NCBI RefSeq assembly: GCF_001467895.1
Contig: NZ_LNYO01000002.1
Span: 1-64,000 of the forward strand
Source: Legionella nautarum
GTDB lineage: Bacteria > Pseudomonadota > Gammaproteobacteria > Legionellales > Legionellaceae
Reading direction: 5' to 3'
DNA: 64,000 nt
Both the position numbers and the translations under genes were made by a program. This document shows, piece after piece, positions 16,179-25,362 of this stretch; the stretch's first letter is position 1, and every line of letters begins with the position of its first letter. The notes under the pieces are model-generated. The model saw only the letters and a program-made list of their open reading frames with translations, had not been told where the DNA came from and did not search any database.

Positions 16179-17474
16179 TTAACTCGCAGCGACTAAAGCC
16201 TTATCTGCAGCCAGAGTTATTTTTACTGTCGTTGTACCTATTCCAAATAAGGCTATAAAAAAAACAATTAGAATAAAAATAACATTTTTTTTCTCGATCT
16301 TAAGGTCGTTTTTCCCTGGAAGATTCTTTTTTAGTACGAATAAATAATTCAATAACAGTAAGCCATAAAAATAAAAAGAGGAAAAAATAAAAGAAACTGC
16401 AACATTTTGCATTGCGATGGGCCTCACATAACCTTGCGGTAAATTAATCAGGAAAAAACACAAGAACCACAGCAATAGGGTTTTAGTTGTTACTTCACTC
16501 TCCTTAAAAGCAATTGCCCAACCTAAAGTGAGTGGGAAAACGAGGATTGGAAAATAATAAAGCCAACCAAACGGACTGATCAGCAACATCATTGCTAGAG
16601 TTAAACAAAAGGGTTGATGATTTACTTTGGTTGTTTGATTGGACTGAAGATTGTAAAGATATCCACCTAAAAAGAGAAAAAATATAACAAGATAAGCAAG
16701 CTCTAGATAAAGTTTGTTATGGTAATCGAATAAGCGAAAAATATAGCCACAGATTGAAGCATTCCAATTATCTCCATACCAAAATACACGCTTCATCACT
16801 GTAAAATAAGATAAATAAATATCTGCTCCATAAATAAGAAAAGGGATTAAACTGAATATTAAAAAGCTGGCAAGCATAATAAAAAATACAGACCAGCGTC
16901 TTTGTTTGAGAGCATAAAAAAATATTAAGGCGGGGAAGAATTTAACTGCTACAATAAATCCCCAGAAAAATCCGGCAAGAAAGTTGCGGTTGGTCAGGAA
17001 AAAGTGATAACCAACCATGATAAAAAACAGTAAAAAAGAACCCAATTGAACCAAAAGAGTATTGACCATCGTCGGAAAAAAAGACAAATAAAGCAGTAAT
17101 AAGATGAGCCAGTATTTTTTCAGAAAGGCAGATGAAAAGGCATAATAAAAAGCCAAGCCAGCACCAATTAATCCTAGCGTAAACGAAAGAGTGATCCAGA
17201 TGAGAAGTGAAGCATGGTAACTGATCTTAGCTAGCGGGCTGAAAATCCATAACAGAGCAGGTGGATTTAAATTGGCCGTTAATTCTTTGGTTACAGGTAA
17301 AAAATAGCTCGATAAAATTCCATAAGGATTCTCATGTTTTTTTAACGATAAAAGCGCAGCATAAAGAGAAGTAAAATCCAGTTGATTAGGGTGGTTTAAT
17401 ATGGAGTAAAAAATCAGGTAATAAGCGATAAGAAGAATAGAAATAAAAGCGATTGGCACATAACGACTATTCAT
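16179..17474 (-). CDS. GT87-like (DUF2029) polytopic glycosyltransferase, copy 1
   Basis: A protein of about 431 residues with about ten membrane segments. The short loop after the first segment and the motif NLNPPALLWIFSPLAKISYH match the DUF2029/GT87 family (alpha-mannosyltransferase-like, polyprenyl-phosphate sugar donors). VKFFPALIFFYALKQRR and NPNQ-like loops follow the family layout. The ATG at 17474 (AAAGG in front) is preferred over an upstream TTG. It is 33 bases after the paralogous gene, on the same strand. Probably it transfers a sugar on the periplasmic side of the inner membrane. Confidence 0.75.
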   Translation of the reverse strand: MNSRYVPIAFISILLIAYYLIFYSILNHPNQLDFTSLYAALLSLKKHENPYGILSSYFLPVTKELTANLNPPALLWIFSPLAKISYHASLLIWITLSFTLGLIGAGLAFYYAFSSAFLKKYWLILLLLYLSFFPTMVNTLLVQLGSFLLFFIMVGYHFFLTNRNFLAGFFWGFIVAVKFFPALIFFYALKQRRWSVFFIMLASFLIFSLIPFLIYGADIYLSYFTVMKRVFWYGDNWNASICGYIFRLFDYHNKLYLELAYLVIFFLFLGGYLYNLQSNQTTKVNHQPFCLTLAMMLLISPFGWLYYFPILVFPLTLGWAIAFKESEVTTKTLLLWFLCFFLINLPQGYVRPIAMQNVAVSFIFSSFYFYGLLLLNYLFVLKKNLPGKNDLKIEKKNVIFILIVFFIALFGIGTTTVKITLAADKALVAAS

Positions 17475-17507
17475 GATACAGCCTTTGGACAAAGGTTTTA
17501 AGCTTCA

Positions 17508-18866
17508 TTAATTAGCCTCTTTATTATTTAAATCTTCCATCTGTGTAAGGAGCTTAGCTCTATCCTCCGGCGTTAAAGACAAGCTTATCAGTAAGCTATT
17601 AAGAGGAACAATTAATCCGAATATAAATAAGATAGCCACTGCAAGAAGCGCACGACGTTTTTTCTCATTTTCGAGCATTGTATTTATCCTTAGCTCGTTA
17701 TTTCCTTTGATTTGTCGATTAGAGATTAAAATATACAACAAAACTAGTAATCCATAAAAATCAAAGGAAAATAAAGTAATTCGCTCAGTAAAATTATGCA
17801 TGCTTTTATTAATAACATAAGCTTGTGGGAAATTAATGAGAAAGAAGCAAGCCGTCCACAATAAGAATGAAATAGGGGAGGTTTTTTTCTCAAAAGAGAG
17901 CACGAAAGTGAGAACTAAAGGAAAAATTAAAATTGAAAAATAATATATCCAACCAAAAGGACTTAATAATAACATCATCACTAGAGTTAGGCAGAACGGT
18001 TGATGATTGATTTGATTCTTTTGGCCATCGATATAACATGGCCCAAGTGCTATTAAATAAACAAAGAGAGAGATTAAAAATAGTCCCGCATACAATAGTT
18101 CTATTGGCAGCAAATTATGAAAACTTGAATGCGTATCAATAAGAAGACGGAAAAGAAAGCCGTAAATAGAAGCATTCCAGCTATCTCCAAACCACAGTAT
18201 GCGTGTAACCATGGAATGATACTGGAGATAGATCGTTGGACCATAGATTAAAAGGGGGATTAGGCAAGCCAATAAAAAGGTTGCAAGCATGCTTGAAAAT
18301 ACCTGCTTTCTTTTTTGTTTTAAAACATAGAAAAATAATAAAGCTGGAAATAATTTAAGAGCAATAATAAGGCCCCAAAAAATGCCAGCCAGATAGCAGC
18401 GATTATTAAGATAAAAATGGTAGCCTAACATCGTAAAAAAAGCTAAAAATGCCCCAATTTGTACAATGGATGTATCCATTAAAACCGGGAAAAAGGCAAA
18501 ATAAATCATGTAAAAAATTAGTCGATATTTTTTCCAAACTTCAGCAGAAAAAGCATGGCGAAATGCAAGATTAGCCGCCACTAATCCTAAACTAAGTGAC
18601 AGGATTGACCAAATAATCAGTGCCGTATGATAGCTAAAATGGGCCAAGGGACTAAAAAGCCATATAAAAAAAGGAGGGTTTAAATTTACTGAGATGATTA
18701 ATTGAACGGGGTAAGGATTTCTCCCTGCCAGAAGTAATTTGGCAGAGGTGTAAAAGGGGGTGAAGTCGATAATACGCTGACTAGAAAAAATAAGATAAAG
18801 CAGGATGGAATAAATAAAAACAAGAAAGATCAATGGAAAGATGGTGTAGGTCGAATGAGTTTTCAT
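17508..18866 (-). CDS. GT87-like (DUF2029) polytopic glycosyltransferase, copy 2
   Basis: This 452-residue paralogue of the next gene downstream shares SAKLLLAGRNPYPVQ-type loop 1, VNLNPPFFIWLFSPLAHFSYH, ALKLFPALLFFYVLKQKR, WFGDSWNASIYGFLFRLL and the NHQPFCLTLVMMLLLSPFGW segment. It has about ten membrane helices and a C-terminal extra segment absent from copy 1 (ends LSLTPEDRAKLLTQMEDLN). The pair looks like a tandem duplication with divergence. Sugar and acceptor are unknown; surface glycan assembly together with the nearby Stealth protein is possible but inferred. Confidence 0.75.
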   Translation of the reverse strand: MKTHSTYTIFPLIFLVFIYSILLYLIFSSQRIIDFTPFYTSAKLLLAGRNPYPVQLIISVNLNPPFFIWLFSPLAHFSYHTALIIWSILSLSLGLVAANLAFRHAFSAEVWKKYRLIFYMIYFAFFPVLMDTSIVQIGAFLAFFTMLGYHFYLNNRCYLAGIFWGLIIALKLFPALLFFYVLKQKRKQVFSSMLATFLLACLIPLLIYGPTIYLQYHSMVTRILWFGDSWNASIYGFLFRLLIDTHSSFHNLLPIELLYAGLFLISLFVYLIALGPCYIDGQKNQINHQPFCLTLVMMLLLSPFGWIYYFSILIFPLVLTFVLSFEKKTSPISFLLWTACFFLINFPQAYVINKSMHNFTERITLFSFDFYGLLVLLYILISNRQIKGNNELRINTMLENEKKRRALLAVAILFIFGLIVPLNSLLISLSLTPEDRAKLLTQMEDLNNKEAN

Positions 18867-18897
18867 TTTAGCTACTCTTTTTCAGCATGAGTCTAAA

Positions 18898-19371
18898 TTA
18901 GGATAAGACTTTAATTGATAGTTCTAAAATAAAATCCGCAACTTCTTCGGGATTTTCAGGGTAATGAGTAAAGGCTTTAATGGTTATCGGTTTATTAATT
19001 CGTTCCCCTGTTTTTTGCGACTCCTCAATCATTGCTTTGACTTCTTCTCCCATCTCACAAACAAAGTAAACATCAGTTTCAGGTCGGCGAAGAAATTGCG
19101 CCTGAAACGATTTAAAAACGAGAGACATTTTTACCTTTAATTGGCTCGTATAGTAAAAACCGTGCAAGCCACCTGCCAAGTCAGCCCCAACTGCAAGTGC
19201 GCCGAAATACATTGAATTAAGATGATTTTTACTGCGCCGCGTCAGTGGCAGTTTAACGACAACCCGCTTGCTATCGAAGGCAATTAATTTAGGTTTTAAA
19301 TGACCAATTAAAGGAATTTTGAAGTGCCCAAAAGACCAAAGAAAGTATTTAAAACGAGTTAAGAGTTTCAT
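18898..19371 (-). CDS. DUF4442 hot-dog-fold protein (thioesterase-like)
   Basis: This 157-residue protein has the family pattern RSKNHLNSMYFGALAVGADLA (residues 45-65), which is the hot-dog helix with a conserved NH-NSMYFGA motif, then strands with KMSLVFKSFQAQFLRRPETD. Relatives include acyl-CoA thioesterase-like proteins of the DUF4442/YiiD group. There is no signal peptide. It overlaps the end of the upstream BON-domain gene by 23 bases, so the two are coupled. The substrate is unknown. Confidence 0.75.
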   Translation of the reverse strand: MKLLTRFKYFLWSFGHFKIPLIGHLKPKLIAFDSKRVVVKLPLTRRSKNHLNSMYFGALAVGADLAGGLHGFYYTSQLKVKMSLVFKSFQAQFLRRPETDVYFVCEMGEEVKAMIEESQKTGERINKPITIKAFTHYPENPEEVADFILELSIKVLS

Positions 19372-19924
19372 TATGCATCCTGCTTACCTGTATTTTAGAG
19401 ATAATTTTTTTCACGCCCCGCACAGCATTAACGCGCTTTATTATCGCTACAATGGATTTATCTTGCTTCACTTTCCCGGATAAAGTCACTGTACCATTTG
19501 TGGTGGTTGCATTGATACCTACCAATGGAATCGATTCATCATCGAATACTTTTGCTTTTAAAATCGCTGCTTCCACCTTGGCTGTAATATAGGTATCAGT
19601 GAGTGCGGTATTAACTTGTTTAATTTCTAAATCATCAGCTTCAACTGCCTTCACACCTTTCGTTACTTTGACAAGCTTTAAGGCATCAACGAAAGTTTGT
19701 TTGTCTTTAACATTTCCTTTGAGGGTTACTATACCATCTTTTGTCGAGACTGAAATTTTCAAAGGATTAAGATCAGGGTTTTTCGTAAACTTGGCTGTGA
19801 TTTTAGCAGTAATGACAGAGTCGCTAATTTGCTGCTCGAATTCTTTAAAATTGTTATCAGCATGGGCAAATCCCACATAAAATAGCAGGACTGTGCTCAT
19901 AAAAAAATTTAAAAATGGGCGCAT
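19349..19924 (-). CDS. Periplasmic BON-domain protein (OsmY-like)
   Basis: A 191-residue protein. A signal peptide (residues 1-22, ending GFAHA) is followed by two BON domains, at about 33-102 and 112-180, each with the pattern D-(Y/V)I-AK(I/V)-A and the strand G-VTL-G-V (GIVTLKGNV and GTVTLSGKV). BON proteins bind phospholipid or protect the envelope under osmotic or other stress. It is the first gene of a unit with the DUF4442 gene and is divergent from uvrA. Confidence 0.85.
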   Translation of the reverse strand: MRPFLNFFMSTVLLFYVGFAHADNNFKEFEQQISDSVITAKITAKFTKNPDLNPLKISVSTKDGIVTLKGNVKDKQTFVDALKLVKVTKGVKAVEADDLEIKQVNTALTDTYITAKVEAAILKAKVFDDESIPLVGINATTTNGTVTLSGKVKQDKSIVAIIKRVNAVRGVKKIISKIQVSRMHNETLNSF

Positions 19925-20119
19925 ATCAAGTTTGCATTTGTAAAAGTGAAAAAGAGTATATCACCTTTAGAAATTAGAGAGCCAGGAAGAATTTAATGAA
20001 AAGAAGAAGTCTTCATTTTTGAAGTTTCAAGCTTGAAAAAATCGCTAGTGACTGACTTAGATTGGCCTTCGTTTTCTTTCATACTATTTATAAGCTATAC
20101 TTCAGTATTTTTGAAGTAA

Positions 20120-22951
20120 ATGTCTATGCATTCCATCAGTATTCGTGGTGCAAGAACACATAATCTTAAAAATATTAATGTGGAGTTGCCGCGTAATCGA
20201 TTAATCGTGATTACTGGACTGTCAGGTTCAGGTAAATCTTCTCTCGCTTTTGATACGCTTTATGCTGAAGGCCAGCGCCGTTATGTCGAATCACTTTCTG
20301 CTTATGCACGTCAATTTTTATCGATGATGGAAAAGCCAGATGTTGATTCGATTGAGGGACTTTCACCGGCAATTTCAATCGAACAAAAAGCTACCTCACA
20401 CAATCCTCGTTCGACTGTAGGAACGATCACTGAAATTTATGACTATTTACGTCTATTATATGCCCGTGTAGGCGAGCCGCGCTGCCCCATTCATGGGGTT
20501 AGTTTGCATGCTCAAACCATCAGCCAAATGGTTGATCAAGTTCTGGCAATGCCAGAGGGTGCTAAGGCGATGATTTTGGCGCCGGTCGTGCGTGAGCGTA
20601 AAGGAGAGCATGTGCTCTTATTGCAACAATTGCAAGCACAGGGCTATGTGCGTGCGCGGATTGACGGGGAGTTGTGCGAATTAGATGATCCGCCTAAATT
20701 GACCTTGCGCCAAAAACATACGATTGAAGTGGTGATTGATCGCTTTAAAGTCCGGGCCGACTTAGCTCAGCGTTTAAGTGAATCCTTTGAAAATGCGCTG
20801 AATCGTGCAGAGGGTTTGGCGATTGTAGCGCCTGTAGACGGTGATTTTTCGGAAATCGTTTTTTCCTCAAAATTTGCTTGCCCCGAATGTGGCTATAGTT
20901 TAAGCGAATTGGAGCCGCGGCTGTTTTCATTCAATAATCCTGTCGGTGCTTGTCCCTCCTGCGATGGATTAGGAGTAGATCAATTTTTTGATCCTGAGCG
21001 AGTGGTGCATGATAAAACGGCGAGTTTAGCTGAAGGCGCTATTCGTGGCTGGGACAAAAAAACGACTTATTATTATCCGATGTTGGAGTCTTTGGCGCGA
21101 CATTATGATTTTGATATCGAAATGGCTTTTTGCGATCTGCCCGAAAAAATTCAACAAATAGTTCTTTATGGTAGTGGAAAAGAAATTATTGAATTTCACT
21201 ACCAAAGAGGGCAGGGCGATTACATGGTTAAAAACCATCCCTTTGAAGGGATTATTCCGAACATGAAGCGTCGTTATCATGAGTCCGATTCTGCAATGAT
21301 TCGTGAAGAGTTGGCTAAATATTTATCTTCACGTCCTTGCGAATTATGTCAGGGGGCTCGCTTGCGTGAGGAGGCTCGGCATGTGTTCGTTGATGATAAA
21401 AACTTACCCGAAATTACTTCTTATTCTATCGAAAAAGCCTATGAATTTTTTAGTTGCCTTGAGCTGACCGGTTATCGCGGTGAAATTGCTGCAAAAATTA
21501 ATAAAGAAATCGTTGAGCGTCTAGGATTTTTAGTCAATGTTGGTCTAGATTATTTATCATTAGCGCGTAGCGCAGAAACATTGTCTGGGGGGGAGGCTCA
21601 GCGAATTCGCTTGGCAAGTCAGATTGGTTCTGGTTTGGTAGGCGTCATGTATATTCTTGACGAACCCTCTATTGGTTTGCATCAGCGTGATAATGATCGC
21701 TTGCTCAAGACCCTGCTGCATTTACGCAATTTAGGAAATACTGTGATTGTGGTGGAGCATGATCATGATGCTATTCTTTCTGCGGATTATGTCTTAGATA
21801 TTGGACCTGGTGCCGGTGTGCATGGTGGCAAAGTCGTGGCCCACGGTACACCCAAAGAAGTTATGGCAAATCAAGCATCCTTAACAGGGCAATATCTTTC
21901 GGGTAAACAGTCGATTGCAGTTCCGGCAACTAGAAAAGTTATTGATGAATCGAGAATGATTCATTTAAAAGGGGTCAACTGTAATAATCTAAACAATGTT
22001 GAGGTGAGTATTCCCTTGGGAGTCATTACTTGTATTACCGGCGTTTCAGGTTCTGGAAAATCAAGTTTAATTAACGATACCTTATACCCCATTGCAGCCA
22101 ACAAATTAAACCGTGCAAGTCTACTGACTACTGGGGCTGTGAAAGAAATTACAGGTCTAGAGTTATGTGACAAAGTTATTGATATTGACCAAAGCCCAAT
22201 TGGGCGTACCCCGCGATCAAATCCTGCTACTTATACTGGTATTTTTACTCCGATTCGCGAACTATTTTCAGGCACGCCTGAAGCGCGTGCAAGAGGTTAT
22301 CAGCCTGGCCGCTTTAGTTTTAACGTTCGCGGAGGACGATGTGAAGCTTGTCAGGGTGACGGTTTAATCAAAGTTGAAATGCATTTTTTACCAGATATTT
22401 ATGTATCCTGCGATGTCTGTAAGGGTAAGCGTTATAATAGAGAAACCTTAGAAATCGAATACAAGGGCAAAAATATCCATGAAATTCTTGAATTGACAGT
22501 TGAAGACGCACGTAGTTTCTTTGATGCAATTCCAGTGATTGCCAGAAAATGCCAAACCTTAATTGATGTGGGCTTGTCTTATATTCGTTTAGGCCAAAGC
22601 GCGACGACTCTATCCGGTGGGGAGGCTCAACGGATTAAATTGGCTCGCGAGTTATCAAAACGGGATACCGGAAATACTTTATATATTCTTGATGAACCAA
22701 CAACAGGGCTGCATTTCCATGATACAAAACAATTACTGAGTGTCTTGTTTCGTTTACGAGAGCAAGGTAATACCATCATTATTATTGAACATAATTTAGA
22801 TGTAATAAAAACGGCGGATTGGATCATTGATCTGGGACCTGAAGGTGGAAGCAAAGGCGGCCAAATCATTGCGATCGGTACGCCGGAAACAGTAGCGAAG
22901 AATAAGAAGTCTTATACGGGGCATTTTTTGCAACCCTTGTTGAAGGGGTAG
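20120..22951 (+). CDS. uvrA: UvrA, excinuclease ABC subunit A
   Basis: A full-length UvrA of 943 residues that recognises DNA damage with UvrB in nucleotide excision repair. It has two ABC ATPase halves: the first Walker A is GLSGSGKSS (residues 34-42), with signature [18 protein letters not shown]; the second Walker A is GVSGSGKSS, with [19 protein letters not shown]. Zinc-binding modules C-EC / C-SC (near 253-280) and CEACQGDG / CDVCKGKR are intact. A TATACT -10-like box lies at 20096-20101. It is divergent from the BON gene and followed by a family A repeat. No LexA-type operator was seen. Confidence 0.97.
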   Translation: MSMHSISIRGARTHNLKNINVELPRNRLIVITGLSGSGKSSLAFDTLYAEGQRRYVESLSAYARQFLSMMEKPDVDSIEGLSPAISIEQKATSHNPRSTVGTITEIYDYLRLLYARVGEPRCPIHGVSLHAQTISQMVDQVLAMPEGAKAMILAPVVRERKGEHVLLLQQLQAQGYVRARIDGELCELDDPPKLTLRQKHTIEVVIDRFKVRADLAQRLSESFENALNRAEGLAIVAPVDGDFSEIVFSSKFACPECGYSLSELEPRLFSFNNPVGACPSCDGLGVDQFFDPERVVHDKTASLAEGAIRGWDKKTTYYYPMLESLARHYDFDIEMAFCDLPEKIQQIVLYGSGKEIIEFHYQRGQGDYMVKNHPFEGIIPNMKRRYHESDSAMIREELAKYLSSRPCELCQGARLREEARHVFVDDKNLPEITSYSIEKAYEFFSCLELTGYRGEIAAKINKEIVERLGFLVNVGLDYLSLARSAETLSGGEAQRIRLASQIGSGLVGVMYILDEPSIGLHQRDNDRLLKTLLHLRNLGNTVIVVEHDHDAILSADYVLDIGPGAGVHGGKVVAHGTPKEVMANQASLTGQYLSGKQSIAVPATRKVIDESRMIHLKGVNCNNLNNVEVSIPLGVITCITGVSGSGKSSLINDTLYPIAANKLNRASLLTTGAVKEITGLELCDKVIDIDQSPIGRTPRSNPATYTGIFTPIRELFSGTPEARARGYQPGRFSFNVRGGRCEACQGDGLIKVEMHFLPDIYVSCDVCKGKRYNRETLEIEYKGKNIHEILELTVEDARSFFDAIPVIARKCQTLIDVGLSYIRLGQSATTLSGGEAQRIKLARELSKRDTGNTLYILDEPTTGLHFHDTKQLLSVLFRLREQGNTIIIIEHNLDVIKTADWIIDLGPEGGSKGGQIIAIGTPETVAKNKKSYTGHFLQPLLKG

Positions 22952-22963
22952 TCTGAAAAACTG

Positions 22964-23231
22964 TTCGGCTCTGAGATATTCCCACGAAATTAAATAGACT
23001 ATTTAGCTCATTGCTCGTGATGTTTATCCCGTTCACACTGAGAAAGCGCGCAGCGCTGTCTCGAAGTGTCGCAAAAGGCCTCCCCCCCTTCGAGAACCTC
23101 AGGACAGGTCTTCGAGAGCCTCAAGCCTTCGAGACGCACGCCATGCGTGCCCCTCAGGCTGAATGAACGGGATAAAATGAATATAAATTCCTTTGATATT
23201 CATTTTGTGGGGAGCTTTCAAAGCCCGAATG
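22964..23231 (+). repeat. Dispersed repeat family A, copy 1 (full length)
   Basis: About 268 non-coding bases that match the reverse complement of 31857-32123 along their length. It begins with a block like GGCTCTGAGATATTCCCACG, contains the palindromic cores GCGCGCAGCGC and GCACGCCATGCGTGC, and ends with CCCGTT-family sequence plus an inverted version of the starting block (TTTTGTGGGGAGC...AGCCCGAATGG). It lies between uvrA and the convergent L,D-transpeptidase gene. Confidence 0.8.
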
Positions 23232-23258
23232 GCTTATCAAATTATTCTTCCGAGACTA

Positions 23259-23828
23259 TTAACTATAAGGAAGCACTAAAACTGTCGTCCCGACATCAAT
23301 AAAATTCTCATTTAACCATTTTGCTGCACCGGGAAGCACGCGAATACAACCGTGGCTGCTATTGTAAGTGGGAACCTCGTAAGCAGCGTGAATAGCAAAA
23401 CCATGGTAGAAATGCATGCAATAAGGCATTTTTGCTCCGCCAGTATGCCCATCGGGAGAGATTGGGAATTCGTTTGATTTACAATCTGCCCCTTTTTTGT
23501 CATAAACACTAAAGGTACCTGTTACAGTACGACAGGATTGCTGGATGTCTTTGCAGAAATCCATCCCCCCTGAAGCGGAGCCTGTCATGACGCGTTTACC
23601 CTGCTCATTGTAAGCAGCCCAAGCTGAGGCTCGGGGATCAAAGATAAATATTTTTTCTCCAGTCGCTTGTCGTTGTAATGGAAAAACAGCTTGTCCTCTC
23701 GTATCTGCTTGATAAGGTATAGTGTAATGCGGATTACCGGCATCATCAGTAACGACATCCATGTTTTGATGAGTCAGACATGAAGCAAGAAGAATGGAAC
23801 TAACTAAGGGCAAAAGATATTTTTTCAT
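23259..23828 (-). CDS. L,D-transpeptidase (YkuD) lipoprotein
   Basis: The 189-residue protein has a lipobox LLASC giving Cys17, so the mature protein is a membrane-anchored lipoprotein. The catalytic motif is HGFAIHAAYEVPTYNSSHGC followed by IRV, with His147 and nucleophile Cys161. YkuD enzymes make or remodel 3-3 peptidoglycan cross-links or attach proteins to peptidoglycan. It has extra cysteines (residues 92, 99, 116 and 137) that may form disulfides. It stands alone between a repeat and a terminator. Confidence 0.9.
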   Translation of the reverse strand: MKKYLLPLVSSILLASCLTHQNMDVVTDDAGNPHYTIPYQADTRGQAVFPLQRQATGEKIFIFDPRASAWAAYNEQGKRVMTGSASGGMDFCKDIQQSCRTVTGTFSVYDKKGADCKSNEFPISPDGHTGGAKMPYCMHFYHGFAIHAAYEVPTYNSSHGCIRVLPGAAKWLNENFIDVGTTVLVLPYS

Positions 23829-23865
23829 GATTAAGTTCTTATAATTGTTAGTGATATCCTAGGAA

Positions 23866-23899
23866 TAAAAAACCCTCCCTCTACTTTGTAAAGGAGGAT
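23866..23899 (-). terminator. Rho-independent terminator after the di-haem peroxidase gene
   Basis: On the minus strand a CCTCC...GGAGG stem, extended by G-U pairs, is followed by a run of six T, about 10 bases after the stop at 23910. Confidence 0.6.
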
Positions 23900-23909
23900 A
23901 TTTGAATAA

Positions 23910-25289
23910 TTACAAGGCCTTCATAAATGCAGTTAGATCTTGTTTTTCCTGTTGATTAAGTTGGGTTCCGAGTACTAAATTGAAAAACTCAACGGTATCT
24001 TCCAAGGTGAGTAAGCGGCCATCATGCAGGTAAGGTGGTGAATCTTTGATACCGCGTAAAGGGAAGGTTTTGATTGGGCCATCACCTACGGCTTTAATGC
24101 CATTAATTAGCTGCGGGCTAAAGAAACGCTCTGTTTGCAAATTATGCATGGTATTGTCAGTGTAGTAGGGTGGGGCGTGGCAGGTAGCGCATTGTGCTTT
24201 GCCGAAGAACAGCTCTTGCCCACGTAATTCTTGAGGTGTTGCTTTAGCGGGATCAAGTTTACCATCCCACTTTAATTTAGGTGCGGGTGGGAAATCCAAA
24301 ATCTCTTGGAATTCGGCCATGAAATGGACCTGACTGCCACGCTCAAGAATATTAACTCCTTTTTTAGTCGCAATTACCGGATCTCCATCAAAATAAGCCG
24401 CGCGTTGCTCGAATTCGGTGAAATCCTCAACTGTTTTGAGAGCTCGTTGGGAGCCGAATAAACGCTGAATATTAACCCCTCTTAAACTTGGGGTGGTAAT
24501 GCGATGGCGAAACTCTTGGGGACGTATATCACCCACCAAATGCGTTGCTTCATTAGTATGACCATTCGCATGACAATCCAGACAAGCGACACCACGACTT
24601 GGTTTTACTGTCCGCCGATCGTCGGTTTGGTTAAATTGCTGCTGAGGGAAGGGAGTGACTAATAACCTTAAACCTTCTAGTTGTTTGGGGTTAAGTATTC
24701 CATTAAAAATATCAAAATAATTCTCAATAGTTACCAATTTACCTTGGGAAACATCACCGAGATCGGGACGAGTTGTTAAATAGATCGGTGGTGGAAAAGC
24801 AGGTAGAAAATGATCGGGAATATCGAAATCGAGGTCAAAACGAGTTAAGTCGCGACCTTCTTGTTTATTAATTTCATCGATAGCAAATTTGGGAAACAGC
24901 ATCCCCCCCTCCGCCTGATTGGGATGGGGTAAAGGAAGAAAGCCTTGAGGGAATAAGCCTTTTTGCTTAATTTGATCAGGCGTCATCTTAGCCAAATCAT
25001 CCCAACTAATTCCCTGGGGCAGTTTTACGCGTACGCCGTCTTGGAGTGGTTTACCGGTGGTCATCGTGTCTTTTGAGGGTTTATTACTCAAGTCATAGCG
25101 CTGATTAAGTAAACTTTGCTGCTTATTATTTAGTCCCTGTTTAGCGTTAGACATACGCTCCAAAATAGTCTGAAAACTTTCTTTATCGACAACGGGCATG
25201 TAGCTTGAAATAGGTGGCGGTGGAGCAGCATGGCTTTGCAACAAAAAACTACAGGAAAAAAGAGCAATCCAAGAAGTTTTTTTTAACAT
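23910..25289 (-). CDS. Di-haem cytochrome c peroxidase / MauG-family protein
   Basis: This 459-residue protein has a signal peptide (residues 1-22, ending SHAAP) and two haem c attachment motifs: CLDCH at 236-240 and CATCH at 367-371. The C-terminal part (FPLRGIKDSPPYLHDGRLLTLEDTVEFFN) is the conserved ligand and substrate region of bacterial di-haem peroxidases. The N-terminal extension (23-230, Pro-rich) is longer than in classical CcpA and resembles the larger MauG-like relatives. It probably acts in the periplasm, reducing peroxide or oxidising a partner protein. No partner gene is adjacent. Confidence 0.82.
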   Translation of the reverse strand: MLKKTSWIALFSCSFLLQSHAAPPPPISSYMPVVDKESFQTILERMSNAKQGLNNKQQSLLNQRYDLSNKPSKDTMTTGKPLQDGVRVKLPQGISWDDLAKMTPDQIKQKGLFPQGFLPLPHPNQAEGGMLFPKFAIDEINKQEGRDLTRFDLDFDIPDHFLPAFPPPIYLTTRPDLGDVSQGKLVTIENYFDIFNGILNPKQLEGLRLLVTPFPQQQFNQTDDRRTVKPSRGVACLDCHANGHTNEATHLVGDIRPQEFRHRITTPSLRGVNIQRLFGSQRALKTVEDFTEFEQRAAYFDGDPVIATKKGVNILERGSQVHFMAEFQEILDFPPAPKLKWDGKLDPAKATPQELRGQELFFGKAQCATCHAPPYYTDNTMHNLQTERFFSPQLINGIKAVGDGPIKTFPLRGIKDSPPYLHDGRLLTLEDTVEFFNLVLGTQLNQQEKQDLTAFMKAL

Positions 25290-25362
25290 AAGAAAGTCCG
25301 TTTCATAGAATTATTATCTATAAATCATAAAATACTTGTAGATGGTTTACAATCGGCTCAAC

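Noticed and set aside
20000-20119. LexA/SOS operator before uvrA
   Set aside because: No CTGT-N8-ACAG-type site is present.
22964-23231. Repeat A as a CRISPR or tandem array
   Set aside because: The units are single dispersed copies in different spacers without regularly spaced repeats.
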